Shown one piece after another: positions 37,105 through 46,564 of a DNA stretch of 64,000 nucleotides. The translations under genes and the position numbers were made by a program. This stretch comes from Clostridia bacterium (GTDB lineage Bacteria > Bacillota > Clostridia > TANB77 > CAG-508): positions 97,287-161,286 of the forward strand of contig JARHYK010000032.1 of the NCBI GenBank assembly GCA_029258515.1, given 5' to 3'. The notes beneath the pieces were generated by a model. It worked only from the letters and a program-made list of their open reading frames with translations. It was not told where the DNA came from and did no database searches. Each line of letters starts with the position of its first letter. Positions within the stretch are counted from its first letter, which is position 1.

Positions 37105-37679
37105 TAAAAATCACCTTCTTTTTTATTTTGTTTTTTAATTTTCTTAATTGTCCTATTATATTTTGATAAAATTGTAGATAGCGGCATATTTAATATCTTA
37201 GAAATTTCTCGATGTTTGAATCCAGAAATCAAATGCAATGTTAGTATTTGTCTTTCTTCATCTGTTAAATTTTTAAAAATAGTTTCAATAAATATTTTAT
37301 CTTCAATCTTCATTTTTTTGTCATCTGATAAAATATCATATACTTCATTTATATCTATTATACTTTTTTGTTTTCTAAATTGCATGTTGCATAAGTTTTT
37401 TGTGATAGTAATTATCCATTGCATAGGTTTTCCTTGTGATTTGTATTTTTTAGCATTTTGAATTATTTTAATATATACTTCTTGCAAGATATCTTCTGAA
37501 TCAGCTCTATTTTTCATAACAGATAATATATATCCATATATTGAAGATTTAGTTAGATTATATAGTTCAGAAATGGCTTCTTTATTTCCTTTTCCTATTT
37601 CTTCTATATAATTTTCAATTTTTTTATCTCTTTTGTTTGGATTTACTTTATAACTTGGCACCACATTTTTTAAGTTCAT
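37104..37679 (-). CDS. ECF-type RNA polymerase sigma factor
   Basis: 191 residues from the ATG at 37679 (GGAGG 7 bases upstream; the upstream in-frame TTG falls in the spacer). Region 2 has DSEDILQEVYIKI and PMQWIITITKNLC; region 4 has LTDEERQILTLHLI, SGFKHREISKIL and PLSTILSKYNR. Co-transcribed with the RsgI-like protein downstream. Its regulon, possibly including surface proteins such as the dockerin/cohesin pair, cannot be read from here. Confidence 0.92.
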   Translation of the reverse strand: MNLKNVVPSYKVNPNKRDKKIENYIEEIGKGNKEAISELYNLTKSSIYGYILSVMKNRADSEDILQEVYIKIIQNAKKYKSQGKPMQWIITITKNLCNMQFRKQKSIIDINEVYDILSDDKKMKIEDKIFIETIFKNLTDEERQILTLHLISGFKHREISKILNMPLSTILSKYNRTIKKIKKQNKKEGDF

Positions 37680-37765
37680 TTTCAACCTCCTTTACTATGT
37701 TAATGCTATAGCTTTACTTTTTATTGCATAATTTAAAATAATTTATAATATTCTATAATTTAAAA

Positions 37766-37800
37766 TGGCGGAAAAGCATTTTTCACACTCTTCCACCATA
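37766..37800 (-). terminator. imperfect hairpin after the 194-residue gene
   Basis: TGGCGGAAAAG can pair with CTCTTCCACCA with one bulge, immediately after the stop of the minus-strand gene at 37809. Confidence 0.5.
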
Positions 37801-37808
37801 AAATATGA

Positions 37809-38393
37809 TTATTCAACCACTTCTTGTTTTCCTTGATAAATTAGTATACAAGATCCTTTTTTATCCAACATTTGAATCAATGACTTTTTCAATTCACAGA
37901 TATAATCTACTTTCTCATATATTTGTGCTTCGATTTTTAATATTTTATTTTCTAAAAATCCAAAGTATTTTTTTTCTTTTGCTGTTATTACCAAAATAAT
38001 AGGAAATGAATTTTTCATTTCTATTATAGCAATATCAGAAAAATTTTTCTCTATTGTTGTTAAAGATAAAGGAGTTATTTTATTTTTATCATATCTAGTA
38101 TGATTTTTTAAATATATTGCATTATTAAAGTAGCTGAATTTGAATTTTTCAAGTTCAGTTTCAATAATTATGAATTTCTCTTCAGATATAAGTTCTTCCT
38201 CAAATTTAACAACATATTCTATTCCTTTCTCATTAGCAAAAATCAAAAATTCATCATTTTGCGCGATACAGCTAGAAATTTTTACATCTATGAATTTAAA
38301 AATTTCTGTTAAAACTTTGTCTTCTCCTTCTATTTTTTGATATTTTGGCCGGATTCTAAATACTTTTTCTCCTTTTCCTTTGCAGTTAATCAT
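37809..38393 (-). CDS. hypothetical protein, 194 residues
   Basis: Starts at the ATG at 38393 behind GGAGG (AGGAGGTAACAAAAAT); a frame extending 66 bases further lacks a site. Cytosolic, mixed alpha/beta, no Cys-rich or P-loop motif. The middle alternates short strands (EKFIIIETELEKFKF, DIAIIEMKNSFPIILVI), compatible with a beta-propeller-like or PH-like fold. Not recognised. It lies between the sigma/anti-sigma pair and a divergent recombinase. Confidence 0.65.
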   Translation of the reverse strand: MINCKGKGEKVFRIRPKYQKIEGEDKVLTEIFKFIDVKISSCIAQNDEFLIFANEKGIEYVVKFEEELISEEKFIIIETELEKFKFSYFNNAIYLKNHTRYDKNKITPLSLTTIEKNFSDIAIIEMKNSFPIILVITAKEKKYFGFLENKILKIEAQIYEKVDYICELKKSLIQMLDKKGSCILIYQGKQEVVE

Positions 38394-38590
38394 ATTTTTG
38401 TTACCTCCTATAATTTTATTTTTTGGTTTTTTTACAGAGTTTCTATGTAAATATATCATATTTTTAATTTTTTTTCAAATAATTATCTAAAAATAACTGC
38501 AAATTTAAATCTTAAAAAGTACAAAAATAAACATATTTTACTTTATTTTTATACTTTTTTAAGATATAATACAAATGGAGTGTGATAAAA

Positions 38591-39574
38591 ATGATTAATC
38601 GAGAAAATAATCCAGACTATGTAAATTCTTTTTTAGATTATAGCACAACTATTCTTAATAAATCTCAAAATAGTATTAAAGAATATAACTATGATTTATC
38701 AATGTTTTTAAAATATCTTAAAATACATTTTAATTTAACTAATGAACATGATTTTTCAAAAATACTAATAAATGATATTTCGATTGATACTATTAAAAAA
38801 GTTAAATTGGATGATATTCACGCATTTATTAGTTACTTAGCACTTGAACAAAAAAGTAAACCTGCTACTCGTGCTCGTAAAGTTTCTACTATAAGAATTT
38901 TTTTTAAATATCTTTGTCAAAAAGCAAAATTAATTGAAACTAATCCAGCTCAAGATTTGGAAACACCTAAATTAGATAAAAGATTGCCTAAATACTTGAA
39001 TTTAGAAGATAGTAAAAAACTATTAGAAGCTACTGGAAATGTTAACAATCGAAACCATGAAAGGGATTATGCAATTATTACTTTATTTTTGAATTGTGGT
39101 ATGCGTTTGGCAGAATTAGTAAATATAGATGAAAAGGATATTGATTTTAGTGAAAATAAATTAAATGTAATTGGTAAAGGAAATAAAGAAAGAACTATAT
39201 ATTTGAACTCTTCATGTGTTAAAGCTTTAAAAAATTACCTTGCTGTAAAACCTAAGGCTGGAATTAAAAATGATAAATTTAATTCTAACAAAGCTTTGTT
39301 TCTGAGTGAAAGGAAAGAAAGAATAAGTAGAAGAACTGTTCAACATATAGTAAATGCCAAACTTTTAGAAGCAGGTTTAGATTCTTCTAAATATTCAACC
39401 CATAAGTTACGACATACTGCTGCAACTCTTATGTATCAATATGGTCAAGTTGATATTAGAGCTTTACAAGAATTACTAGGACATGAGAGTATTTCAACAA
39501 CAGAAATATATACACATGTAGATAATGAGCAAATTAGAAATGCAGTAGAAAGTAATCCTTTATCAAATTTATAA
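38591..39574 (+). CDS. tyrosine recombinase XerC/XerD
   Basis: 327 residues from the ATG at 38591, which follows GGAGTGTG; an in-frame GTG at 38582 is inside that site. N-terminal SAM-like core-binding domain and C-terminal catalytic domain with Arg in GMRLAELVN, Lys in GKGNKERT, HxxR in THKLRHTAATLM, LGHESISTTEIYTHV with the second His and the nucleophile Tyr. The length and lack of att-site or phage genes nearby favour the chromosome-dimer resolvase over an integrase. Whether it is XerC or XerD cannot be decided. Confidence 0.92.
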   Translation: MINRENNPDYVNSFLDYSTTILNKSQNSIKEYNYDLSMFLKYLKIHFNLTNEHDFSKILINDISIDTIKKVKLDDIHAFISYLALEQKSKPATRARKVSTIRIFFKYLCQKAKLIETNPAQDLETPKLDKRLPKYLNLEDSKKLLEATGNVNNRNHERDYAIITLFLNCGMRLAELVNIDEKDIDFSENKLNVIGKGNKERTIYLNSSCVKALKNYLAVKPKAGIKNDKFNSNKALFLSERKERISRRTVQHIVNAKLLEAGLDSSKYSTHKLRHTAATLMYQYGQVDIRALQELLGHESISTTEIYTHVDNEQIRNAVESNPLSNL

Positions 39575-39579
39575 TAAAA

Positions 39580-39618
39580 AAACTCGTAATAGATAATTCT
39601 ATCGCGAGTTATTTTTTT
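39580..39618. terminator. terminator between the recombinase and the LysM gene
   Basis: AACTCG pairs with CGAGTT with additional imperfect pairing inside; T tract follows. Convergent genes on both sides. Confidence 0.65.
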
Positions 39619-39916
39619 AAAAACATGGTATTTTTATTTTTTCTCCTTCATTAATTTTCCCATCTTCTATATTGTTTATTTTTCTTAAACTACAAATTAT
39701 ATCTCTAATGTCTGTTCCTTCGTAATATTTGTTTTCTTTGTATTGTTTATCAGCAATATCCCAGAGAGTTTCTCCTTTTGAAATATATTCAATTTTATAA
39801 TTTATCTTTGTATTACTTTTTGATGAATTTATTAATATACATAGGCTAAAGATAAATATAACAATAATAATATTTGATTTTAAAAATTTCTTTTTATTTA
39901 CTACTTTTAGTTTCAT
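39617..39916 (-). CDS. YneA-like LysM protein, probable SOS cell-division inhibitor
   Basis: 99 residues: basic N-terminus, one membrane helix (IIIVIFIFSLCILI) and an extracellular LysM domain (SKGETLWDIADKQY to INEGEKIKIPCF). Size and plan match Bacillus YneA, which halts division during the SOS response. Three LexA-like boxes upstream (39939-40014) support this. No lexA is seen in the window; the LysM domain alone would be too general to assign the role. Confidence 0.78.
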   Translation of the reverse strand: MKLKVVNKKKFLKSNIIIVIFIFSLCILINSSKSNTKINYKIEYISKGETLWDIADKQYKENKYYEGTDIRDIICSLRKINNIEDGKINEGEKIKIPCF

Positions 39917-39938
39917 AATAACATCCCTCTTTCTTTTT

Positions 39939-40014
39939 AGAATATTTGTTCGCTATATTTTGTATTATATACGAACAAATATTCTTTGTCAAGCATTTTT
40001 CGAAAAAATGTTCG
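39939..40014 (-). promoter_or_regulatory. three LexA-like (SOS) boxes
   Basis: AGAATATTTGTTCG (39939-39952), its exact inverse CGAACAAATATTCT (39972-39985) and CGAAAAAATGTTCG (40001-40014) resemble the Gram-positive LexA box CGAAC-N4-GTTCG with one or two mismatches each. They lie 23-98 bases before the LysM gene. Confidence 0.7.
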
Positions 40015-40077
40015 TTAAAATAAAACTTATTTCCTTTTTAATTTTGATATTATTTAATATCAATATCGCCAAAAAAA

Positions 40078-40123
40078 TAAAACATATATTATACAATTAT
40101 TATATAATATATGTTTTATTTTT
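40078..40123 (-). terminator. terminator of carD
   Basis: AATAAAACATATATTAT pairs with ATAATATATGTTTTATT, at the carD stop codon. Confidence 0.85.
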
Positions 40124-40688
40124 ATTCACCATCTGTACCATTTGCATTAAATGGTATAAATTTATTTACAACACTTTCTTTGGATATATCATCTGCTCTA
40201 AAAGTCATAAAAGATGTATTTATTTTATTTTCAACCATTTGCTCTACTTCATCTTGTGATGCATGTTCTGCTAAAACTAATTCACTTACTAGTATTTGCT
40301 TTGCATTATTTAACATTTTCTTTTCCCCAGTAGATAATCCTTTTTCTTTTTGTTTAAAGGTTAAATTTCTAACTACATCTGCAACTTCATAGATATTACC
40401 ACTTTTCATTTTTTCCATATTATTTCTGTAACGTTTATTCCAATTTTTTTCCATTTCTGTTTCATCTTGTTCTAAAATATCTATTACCTTTGCTGCTGAT
40501 TCTTTATCTATAATATTTCTTACTCCTATTTCTTCTGCTTTTGCTATTGGTACCATAACTTTTACTTCTCCTGGCATTTTTAAAATATAGTAAGATTGCT
40601 TTTCCCCTAATATATCTTTTTCTTCAATTGAATCTATAACCCCTGCTCCATGCATTGGATATACAATTTTATCTCCTACACTAAACAT
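40122..40688 (-). CDS. CarD-family transcriptional regulator
   Basis: 188 residues. The N-terminal Tudor-like RNA-polymerase-interacting domain starts FSVGDKIVYPMHGAGVI and includes YYILKMPG and VMVPI; the C-terminal helical DNA-binding part includes WNKRYRNNMEKMKSG and a family LSTGEKKMLNNAKQIL. CarD proteins bind the polymerase beta subunit and stabilise open promoter complexes. Monocistronic, with GGAG before the start. Confidence 0.93.
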   Translation of the reverse strand: MFSVGDKIVYPMHGAGVIDSIEEKDILGEKQSYYILKMPGEVKVMVPIAKAEEIGVRNIIDKESAAKVIDILEQDETEMEKNWNKRYRNNMEKMKSGNIYEVADVVRNLTFKQKEKGLSTGEKKMLNNAKQILVSELVLAEHASQDEVEQMVENKINTSFMTFRADDISKESVVNKFIPFNANGTDGE

Positions 40689-40796
40689 GTAAGTCAGCTC
40701 CTTTCAGTTATTTTAAATAAAAAAATATTATAAAGTTAAATCAAGTATAATCTAACTTTATTGGATTTTTTAACCATATTTATTATACAACAAAAA

Positions 40797-40830
40797 ATGG
40801 TAAAAGTCAAAGCCTTTACCATTGTTTTTT
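40797..40830 (-). terminator. terminator of dut
   Basis: AATGGTAAA(A)G pairs with CTTTACCATT; 60 to 90 bases after the dut stop codon. Confidence 0.65.
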
Positions 40831-40892
40831 ATGTATATTTCTTCTGTAACTTGCTCTATGCAAGTGTTAGAGATTTTTAAATTTTTTTTTAA

Positions 40893-41354
40893 TTATTTAT
40901 TAGTTGATCCAAATCCCCCAACACGTTCTCCTTTTGCATCGTCATTGTCTACTATGAAAAATTTTTGAAATATAGCTTGTCCTATACATTCTCCTTTTTT
41001 TATCAAAATATCTTCATCTTTTATGTTATAAAAAGCAAACATTAAATGACCATCGTTATCTGGATTTCCATAGTAATCTTTATCAATAATTCCTACACTA
41101 TTTGAAAGTACCAACCCTTTTTTCTTTGGATTAGAACTTCTATTGCAAAGCATTAAAAATTCATTGTTTTGCATATATGCTTTTAACCCTGTCTTAACTA
41201 ATGTTGGATTTTTTTCCTTTTTAAAACTTGGTATAACAACATCTTCAGCTGCTTCTATATCATATCCTGCAGAATATTTTGTTTTTCTTTCTGGCAAATT
41301 TATTCCTTTATTTTCAAATCCTTTCGCTATTTCAAATCCTCTAATTTTTTCCAT
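40893..41354 (-). CDS. dut: deoxyuridine 5'-triphosphate nucleotidohydrolase
   Basis: Hydrolyses dUTP to dUMP, keeping uracil out of DNA. 153 residues with trimeric dUTPase motifs: AGYDIEA (motif 1), NRSSNPKKKGLVLSNSVGI with GIIDKDYYGN (motifs 2-3), GECIGQAIF (motif 4) and the C-terminal P-loop-like GERVGGFGSTNK (motif 5). The sequence is slightly divergent from the standard cellular enzyme and resembles the phage/Firmicute subgroup. Confidence 0.93.
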   Translation of the reverse strand: MEKIRGFEIAKGFENKGINLPERKTKYSAGYDIEAAEDVVIPSFKKEKNPTLVKTGLKAYMQNNEFLMLCNRSSNPKKKGLVLSNSVGIIDKDYYGNPDNDGHLMFAFYNIKDEDILIKKGECIGQAIFQKFFIVDNDDAKGERVGGFGSTNK

Positions 41355-41464
41355 CGTATCATACCTCTCTTCTTAATATTTTGTGTATTTATTATACAAT
41401 TTTTTTAATTAAAAATCTAGTCTTTATATTGATTTATTTAATATAATTTTTGTTAACATAAGGT

Positions 41465-43487
41465 TTAGAATTGAATTATCTCTTTTATTTTTTTAATAAT
41501 ATAATGACTTCCTCCACTGCTATTATTTTGAGTATTTTCAACCATTCCAATAATTAAAAAATCTTCATTTTGTCTATTGGTTGTAAAACAATCAAACCAT
41601 CCTAATGTTCCGCTTTCTTTGTCCTCAATTGATTTTTTTAATTCTGCTGTACCTGTCTTTCCAGCTATTTTTAGTCCATCAACTTTCATATCTTTTGCTG
41701 TTCCATTTTGGTTTTCTACTACTTCAATCAATCCTTCTTTTACAATATTTGCCGCTTCTTTTGAAAAAGCTTTTTCATTTAAATATTCTATTTTATTGTT
41801 GGTATAAATTAGCTGTGGTTTTATCATTTTGCCTTCATTGTAAAAAGCAGAATAAATTGTTGCTATGTGAATTGGGTTAACCAATAAATCTCCTTGTCCA
41901 TAACCAGTATCTGCTAGTTTGATTTCTGATTTTATTTTATTTTCATTTCCAAATTTAGATTTTTTAACATCAAGTGGTATATCTAATTTTTCATCAAAAT
42001 GTAAATCCTTTAAACTATTTTCAAATTTATTTTTTCCTATTTTTAAAGCCGTATTTGCAAAAAATATATTGTCAGAATTAATTAGTGCATTTATAACATT
42101 TTTAGGACCTGGATATGATTTTAATGTGGTAACATGATAATCTCCCCAACTTTTATCTTTTTGCCAACTTAAGCTGTTATAGTCAAATGTTGTATTTTTG
42201 TCTAGTATGTTATTGCTAAGTGCAATTCCTGCTGTTATTGGTTTAAAAGTAGATCCTGGACAATATGTTTGTAGAAATCTATTATATAATGGTTTTCCTT
42301 CGTCATTGTTTAATATATTCCATTTATCATTTGTTAAACCTAATATAAAATCATTTGAATCAAAAGTTGGAGTACTTACTACTGATAGTAATTCACCAGT
42401 TTTAGGATTCATAATTACAAATAATCCTTTATCATTTTTCATTTGATTATATACTTTGTTTTGAAGATTGCTATCAATTGTTAGTTTGATATCTTTTCCA
42501 TCTTGTTTGTCTTGTTTTGCGATTTCTTTTACTTTATTATCGTTTTCATCTACTATATATATTTGTATACCATCTTTTCCTCGTAATTGATCTTCAAAAG
42601 CATATTCTAATCCAGCTTTACCTATAATACTATGTGAATTATATCCGTCCTTTTCTTTTTCTTTTAATAGTTCCGAAGTTATAGGTTGTACATATCCCAC
42701 TAGATGGGCCATTTCCTTTCCAAAAGGATATACTCTACCATCAATAGAATTAATCATAACTCCAGGAATCTTTAATAGTTCTTCTTTAGTTTTTGAATCT
42801 GACATAGAAATTTTTTTTAATGGAACAAAAGTATCTTCTTTTACATATGTTTTAGTTAATTGTTCTTTTATGAATTCCTCTGATATTTCCAATGTTTTTG
42901 CTATTTTTGCTATATTTTCATCTTTTTTTATTTCTAATTTGCCTGGCACTATACCTACAGATGATAATTTTCCGTTTTCAGCAAGTTTTATGCCATTTCT
43001 ATCTAATATATTTCCTCTATTGGATTTGATTGTTGAAACTCTAATTTTATCTTTATCTCTTAATTGAGGAAATATTTGGCTTGATGACCAATTTATTTTA
43101 TATTCATTGTTTTCTTTTACACATTTTGCAATATTATCAAAATTTATATTTCCTGCTACTGACACTAGATTTTCGTTATAGTTTATCTTTATAACTCCAT
43201 CTTTTTTTTCAATATTTTTTATTTTAACTTCAATATTTGTAGCTTCTATTCCTTCATATATATTTTTATTTCTTTTAACAAATAATTCTTTTGATATGTT
43301 TTCTTTTGATTTAAGAGATATCATATCATACATTTCTTCATACTTACCGTTCATTTAATAATGTAAAATATTTGATTAAACTATCTTCTGGTTTTACTTG
43401 GTTTTTAATTCCTATAATTATTATGGCTATTGTGACTAAAACTATTAAAATACTTATTAGTGCTATTATTATATTTTTTTTACTCAT
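41465..43487 (-). CDS. class B penicillin-binding protein (MecA_N type), frameshifted near the 5' end
   Basis: Peptidoglycan transpeptidase. As given, the frame from the ATG at 43487 (after AAGGAAG) reads a membrane anchor and then stops after TLLNE. One extra base at 43349 (GAACGGTAAG, expected GAAGGTAAG) restores GKYEEMYDMIS and a protein of about 673 residues. Order: signal anchor, NTF2-like MecA_N domain, dimerisation domain and transpeptidase domain with STFK (about 411), SDN (in LINSDNIFF) and KTGTAE near the C-terminus. PBP2a-like architecture does not by itself imply beta-lactam resistance. Confidence 0.9.
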
Positions 43488-43509
43488 CTTTTATACTTCC
43501 TTTCTTACT

Positions 43510-43866
43510 TTAGAATATTTTGGGTATAAAAATCAAAAAACCTATTATAGCAGAACTTATTGCTGATATTAAGACAGCACCTGCAGAAACATCTTTTGCA
43601 ACTTTTGCTTTTTCATTTATTTCTGGCATTGCTATATCTACTGTTTTTTCTATTGCAGTATTTACTAATTCTAAAGATATAACAAGTCCAAAAAGTAAGA
43701 TACATATTATCCATTCTAGATTTGATATTTTAAAAACGATTCCCATAATGATTACTAAAATCATTACTAGAAAATGTATTTTTAAATTTCTTTCATTTTT
43801 TAAAGCTAAAACAATTCCGTTTAATGCATATTTAAAACTATTTATTAAAGATTTCTTTTTTTTCAT
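43510..43866 (-). CDS. dgkA: undecaprenol/diacylglycerol kinase
   Basis: 118-residue integral membrane kinase of the small DgkA family with three helices and the signature LVISLELVNTAIEKTVD carrying the catalytic Glu. In Gram-positives it phosphorylates undecaprenol, recycling the cell-wall lipid carrier. It lies next to the penicillin-binding protein gene on the same strand. GGAGGTGAT-like site before the ATG. Confidence 0.93.
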   Translation of the reverse strand: MKKKKSLINSFKYALNGIVLALKNERNLKIHFLVMILVIIMGIVFKISNLEWIICILLFGLVISLELVNTAIEKTVDIAMPEINEKAKVAKDVSAGAVLISAISSAIIGFLIFIPKIF

Positions 43867-43965
43867 TTTCTATCACCTCCTAATATATTGTTTTTTATAT
43901 ATTTATGTACTATAATATAAATATAATGTAACTTATAAACCCTTACAACAGAAAGAGAGGACATT

Positions 43966-44322
43966 ATGGAAAAATATAATTATTTACCAGAACCTAGTGA
44001 TGATGAAATTTTAGACAAATATACTTTTTATTCAGTTTCAATCTCTCCAACTACTGAAGCATACGAAGATGGTTTTAAAACTGGTTTCATAAGTTCAGAT
44101 ATGTCAATGATTTTTTACAAGAAAACAATTAAAAAATCAGAACTTAAACTAGAATTAGATAACCTAAATAAAAAAAATGTTTCAATAGAATTTGAGATAT
44201 CTAAAGCATTATATTCCACAATTCAATTAAGTTATATTTCCGAGGAAAATGGAGTACCTGAAATTATGGCGTTTCATGATTTAATACATCCTACAGAAAT
44301 ATACATGCTTATTATTTGGTAA
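43966..44322 (+). CDS. hypothetical protein, 118 residues
   Basis: Soluble, acidic, mixed alpha/beta protein with no recognised motif. Starts MEKYNYLPEPSDDEI after AGAGAGG; the C-terminus ends HDLIHPTEIYMLIIW. The stretch KTIKKSELKLELDNLNKKN is predicted helical. Monocistronic and divergent from dgkA, followed by a good terminator. Confidence 0.65.
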   Translation: MEKYNYLPEPSDDEILDKYTFYSVSISPTTEAYEDGFKTGFISSDMSMIFYKKTIKKSELKLELDNLNKKNVSIEFEISKALYSTIQLSYISEENGVPEIMAFHDLIHPTEIYMLIIW

Positions 44323-44357
44323 CACTAACTTGTGTAAAAATTAAAAGGGGATTTTTG

Positions 44358-44386
44358 AAGCACTGACTAAATATCAGTGCTTTTGC
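44358..44386 (+). terminator. terminator after the 118-residue gene
   Basis: AAGCACTGA (44358-44366) pairs with TCAGTGCTT (44374-44382), then TTT. Confidence 0.8.
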
Positions 44387-44456
44387 CAATGTTTTAATTT
44401 TTAATGTTTTTCAGAATTTTCATTTTTTGCATGTACATCAAATATTTTTTATAGAA

Positions 44457-45107
44457 TTATTTATCTTGATCTATCCATTTTTTAGTATAAGATATAAATG
44501 CGACTAAATATGAAATTGATAATAATCCTCCTGCTAAAACATCTGTTGCATAATGTACACCTAAATATATTCTACTAAAAGCAATTAAAAGAACTAATAT
44601 TCCTAGTAAGACACTTAAAGCAATTTTAAGTGTCTTATTCTTAAATTTTGCAAGTATTAAATAAATTAAAAAGCCATAAAAAGCTACACTTACCATTGAA
44701 TGTCCTGATGGAAAACTATATCCACTTTCTTCTACTAATCTATATCCTTCTGGTCTAGGCCTTTGTACTATATTTTTTAATATTATATTCATGCTAGTTA
44801 TTAGTATTAAATTAGTTATAATTAGTAAAACTATTTTCTTATTTTTAATAACTGTAATCAATAAAAATGTAAGTGATAATATAAAATAAGCACTGCCGAA
44901 AAAAGTTATAACTTTCATGATTTCAGTAAGTATTGGCCTACGTAGAAAAATAACTGCAAATCGATAAAATATGTTATCTAACATGATTTTTTCTTGAATA
45001 CAAACATCTTGTAAAATTTCTAAAAATATAACTAAAGACATAAATAATATTAGCCATATATATTTTTTCTTGATTATTTCTATTATTTTAACTATTTTTT
45101 CTTTCAT
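44457..45107 (-). CDS. PAP2-family membrane phosphatase
   Basis: 216 residues, six helices. The three phosphatase motifs are complete: KNIVQRPRPEG (KxxxxxxRP), FPSGHS (PSGH) and SRIYLGVHYATD (SRxxxxxH). Likely dephosphorylates undecaprenyl pyrophosphate or phosphatidate on the outer face. Overlaps the upstream DUF2569 gene by 20 bases, so the two are co-translated. Confidence 0.93.
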   Translation of the reverse strand: MKEKIVKIIEIIKKKYIWLILFMSLVIFLEILQDVCIQEKIMLDNIFYRFAVIFLRRPILTEIMKVITFFGSAYFILSLTFLLITVIKNKKIVLLIITNLILITSMNIILKNIVQRPRPEGYRLVEESGYSFPSGHSMVSVAFYGFLIYLILAKFKNKTLKIALSVLLGILVLLIAFSRIYLGVHYATDVLAGGLLSISYLVAFISYTKKWIDQDK

Positions 45108-46386
45108 TTCTCTTACTCTTTCTATTTGCTAAAAATGTGTATATTTTGCTATTAATTAAAATTTCTTTAACTGTTTTAACTGGTAAATAATAATATATCT
45201 TAACTCGTTTTGAAAATTCAAAATATACTATCCAAATAAATGAATAAATAATATTTGACGACAACATATTTAGTTCTTCTTGTATATATTTGTCAATATA
45301 AATATTACCAGGATTAATCAAAACGTATATTATACGAATAACTGTGATAAAGATAATAAATATAGCTAAAGACATATTTGCCTTAATAACTTTTTTAGGT
45401 GTATCGTTTTTTCTTTTTACAATTATATATATTAAGTAAATTGATATCAGAGAAACTACAGCATCTTGTAACACTGTACAATTTTTATAAAATACATTAT
45501 TTGTAATATTTGATATATCTGAAATCTCGACTATTTTCAGTATAATTTGATAAAAACATAACATCCAAAAAAATATTAGTAATCCGCCAAATTTGCTATA
45601 TTGTTTAGTTTCTTTATCTTTTATATTATTATTAAATATTTTTTTATCTTTTCTTCTTATGAAAAATATAGCGATAAATAAAATTAATGTTAATATTAGT
45701 GTAAAACCAATAACTAAATTAACTTTTTCTTGTGCAGAAACATATTTGGGTCTTTCTACTTCAAAAAACTTAATACTTTCGATTATGTCGTTTTGAAGAT
45801 TTTCAATATTTTTGTTATTTATCGTTCTAAAGCTTATTGTAATCAATCTACCATTCATTATAGTATAATAAATATTCATATTCAAAATATTTTCTTCTTG
45901 CTTTAAGGCTGTAGTAATTTTTATAAAGCAATTATAATTATTTGTTCTTATTATTTTATCTTCCTTAATTTCAAATTGATCATCTGTACCAATAGTTTGA
46001 ACAAACTTATCTTTTAATTTTATTATATCTTCATCTGGTAACATTTTTAAATTAGGCATATCTCTATAAAATGAATTTATTTTTGACATTACTAAAATTT
46101 CTATTTTTTCGTCTTTATTAATAAAATTTGCCAATATTCCACTTTTTTCGTATGCTGATAAAATTTGTTCTTTATTTTCCAAATTAGGTTCATCTTTTAA
46201 TAGCGAAATTCTATCAATAAAACTGTTATCTAGTAATATTTTCATTCCTATATCACCAAAAGTATATTCATTTTTCTTACTTTTCTCTACTTCAACTCCA
46301 AGTACAAAAGTAGATAAAAAATATATTAATATACTAAAAACGACAAAAATTTTTCTTGTAATATTTTTAAAACATATTCTACTCAT
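45088..46386 (-). CDS. secreted/membrane protein with C-terminal DUF2569-like domain
   Basis: 432 residues: signal peptide or anchor (about 10-30), an extracellular mixed domain (about 32-210) with no known motif, one helix (VNLVIGFTLILTLILFIAIFF), then a four-helix region. That region begins YSKFGGLLIFFWML and ends with YSFIWIVYFEFSKRVK, matching the DUF2569 pattern (GGWL... IWIPYFxxSKRVK). Function unknown. Co-transcribed with the PAP2 phosphatase. Confidence 0.7.
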   Translation of the reverse strand: MSRICFKNITRKIFVVFSILIYFLSTFVLGVEVEKSKKNEYTFGDIGMKILLDNSFIDRISLLKDEPNLENKEQILSAYEKSGILANFINKDEKIEILVMSKINSFYRDMPNLKMLPDEDIIKLKDKFVQTIGTDDQFEIKEDKIIRTNNYNCFIKITTALKQEENILNMNIYYTIMNGRLITISFRTINNKNIENLQNDIIESIKFFEVERPKYVSAQEKVNLVIGFTLILTLILFIAIFFIRRKDKKIFNNNIKDKETKQYSKFGGLLIFFWMLCFYQIILKIVEISDISNITNNVFYKNCTVLQDAVVSLISIYLIYIIVKRKNDTPKKVIKANMSLAIFIIFITVIRIIYVLINPGNIYIDKYIQEELNMLSSNIIYSFIWIVYFEFSKRVKIYYYLPVKTVKEILINSKIYTFLANRKSKRNERKNS

Positions 46387-46564
46387 ATTTATAAATATTC
46401 CTTTAATTATTTTTTTTAATTATATCATCTTAACTTTTATTTTGCAAACAATTTTTTATCATAATCTTTATAAAAATATAAATTTCTACAAAAACTCTTT
46501 ATATTTTCTATAATCTGTGATAAAATGTGATTATCAAAAGAAAAATAAATTAGGAGGAATTAAT

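Noticed and set aside
38591..39574. Prophage or integrative-element integrase
   Set aside because: The length, motifs and lack of phage genes or an attachment site fit a chromosomal Xer recombinase better.
41465..43354. Penicillin-binding protein starting at 43354
   Set aside because: That frame lacks the membrane anchor and a ribosome binding site; both are present upstream once the single-base break at 43349 is considered.
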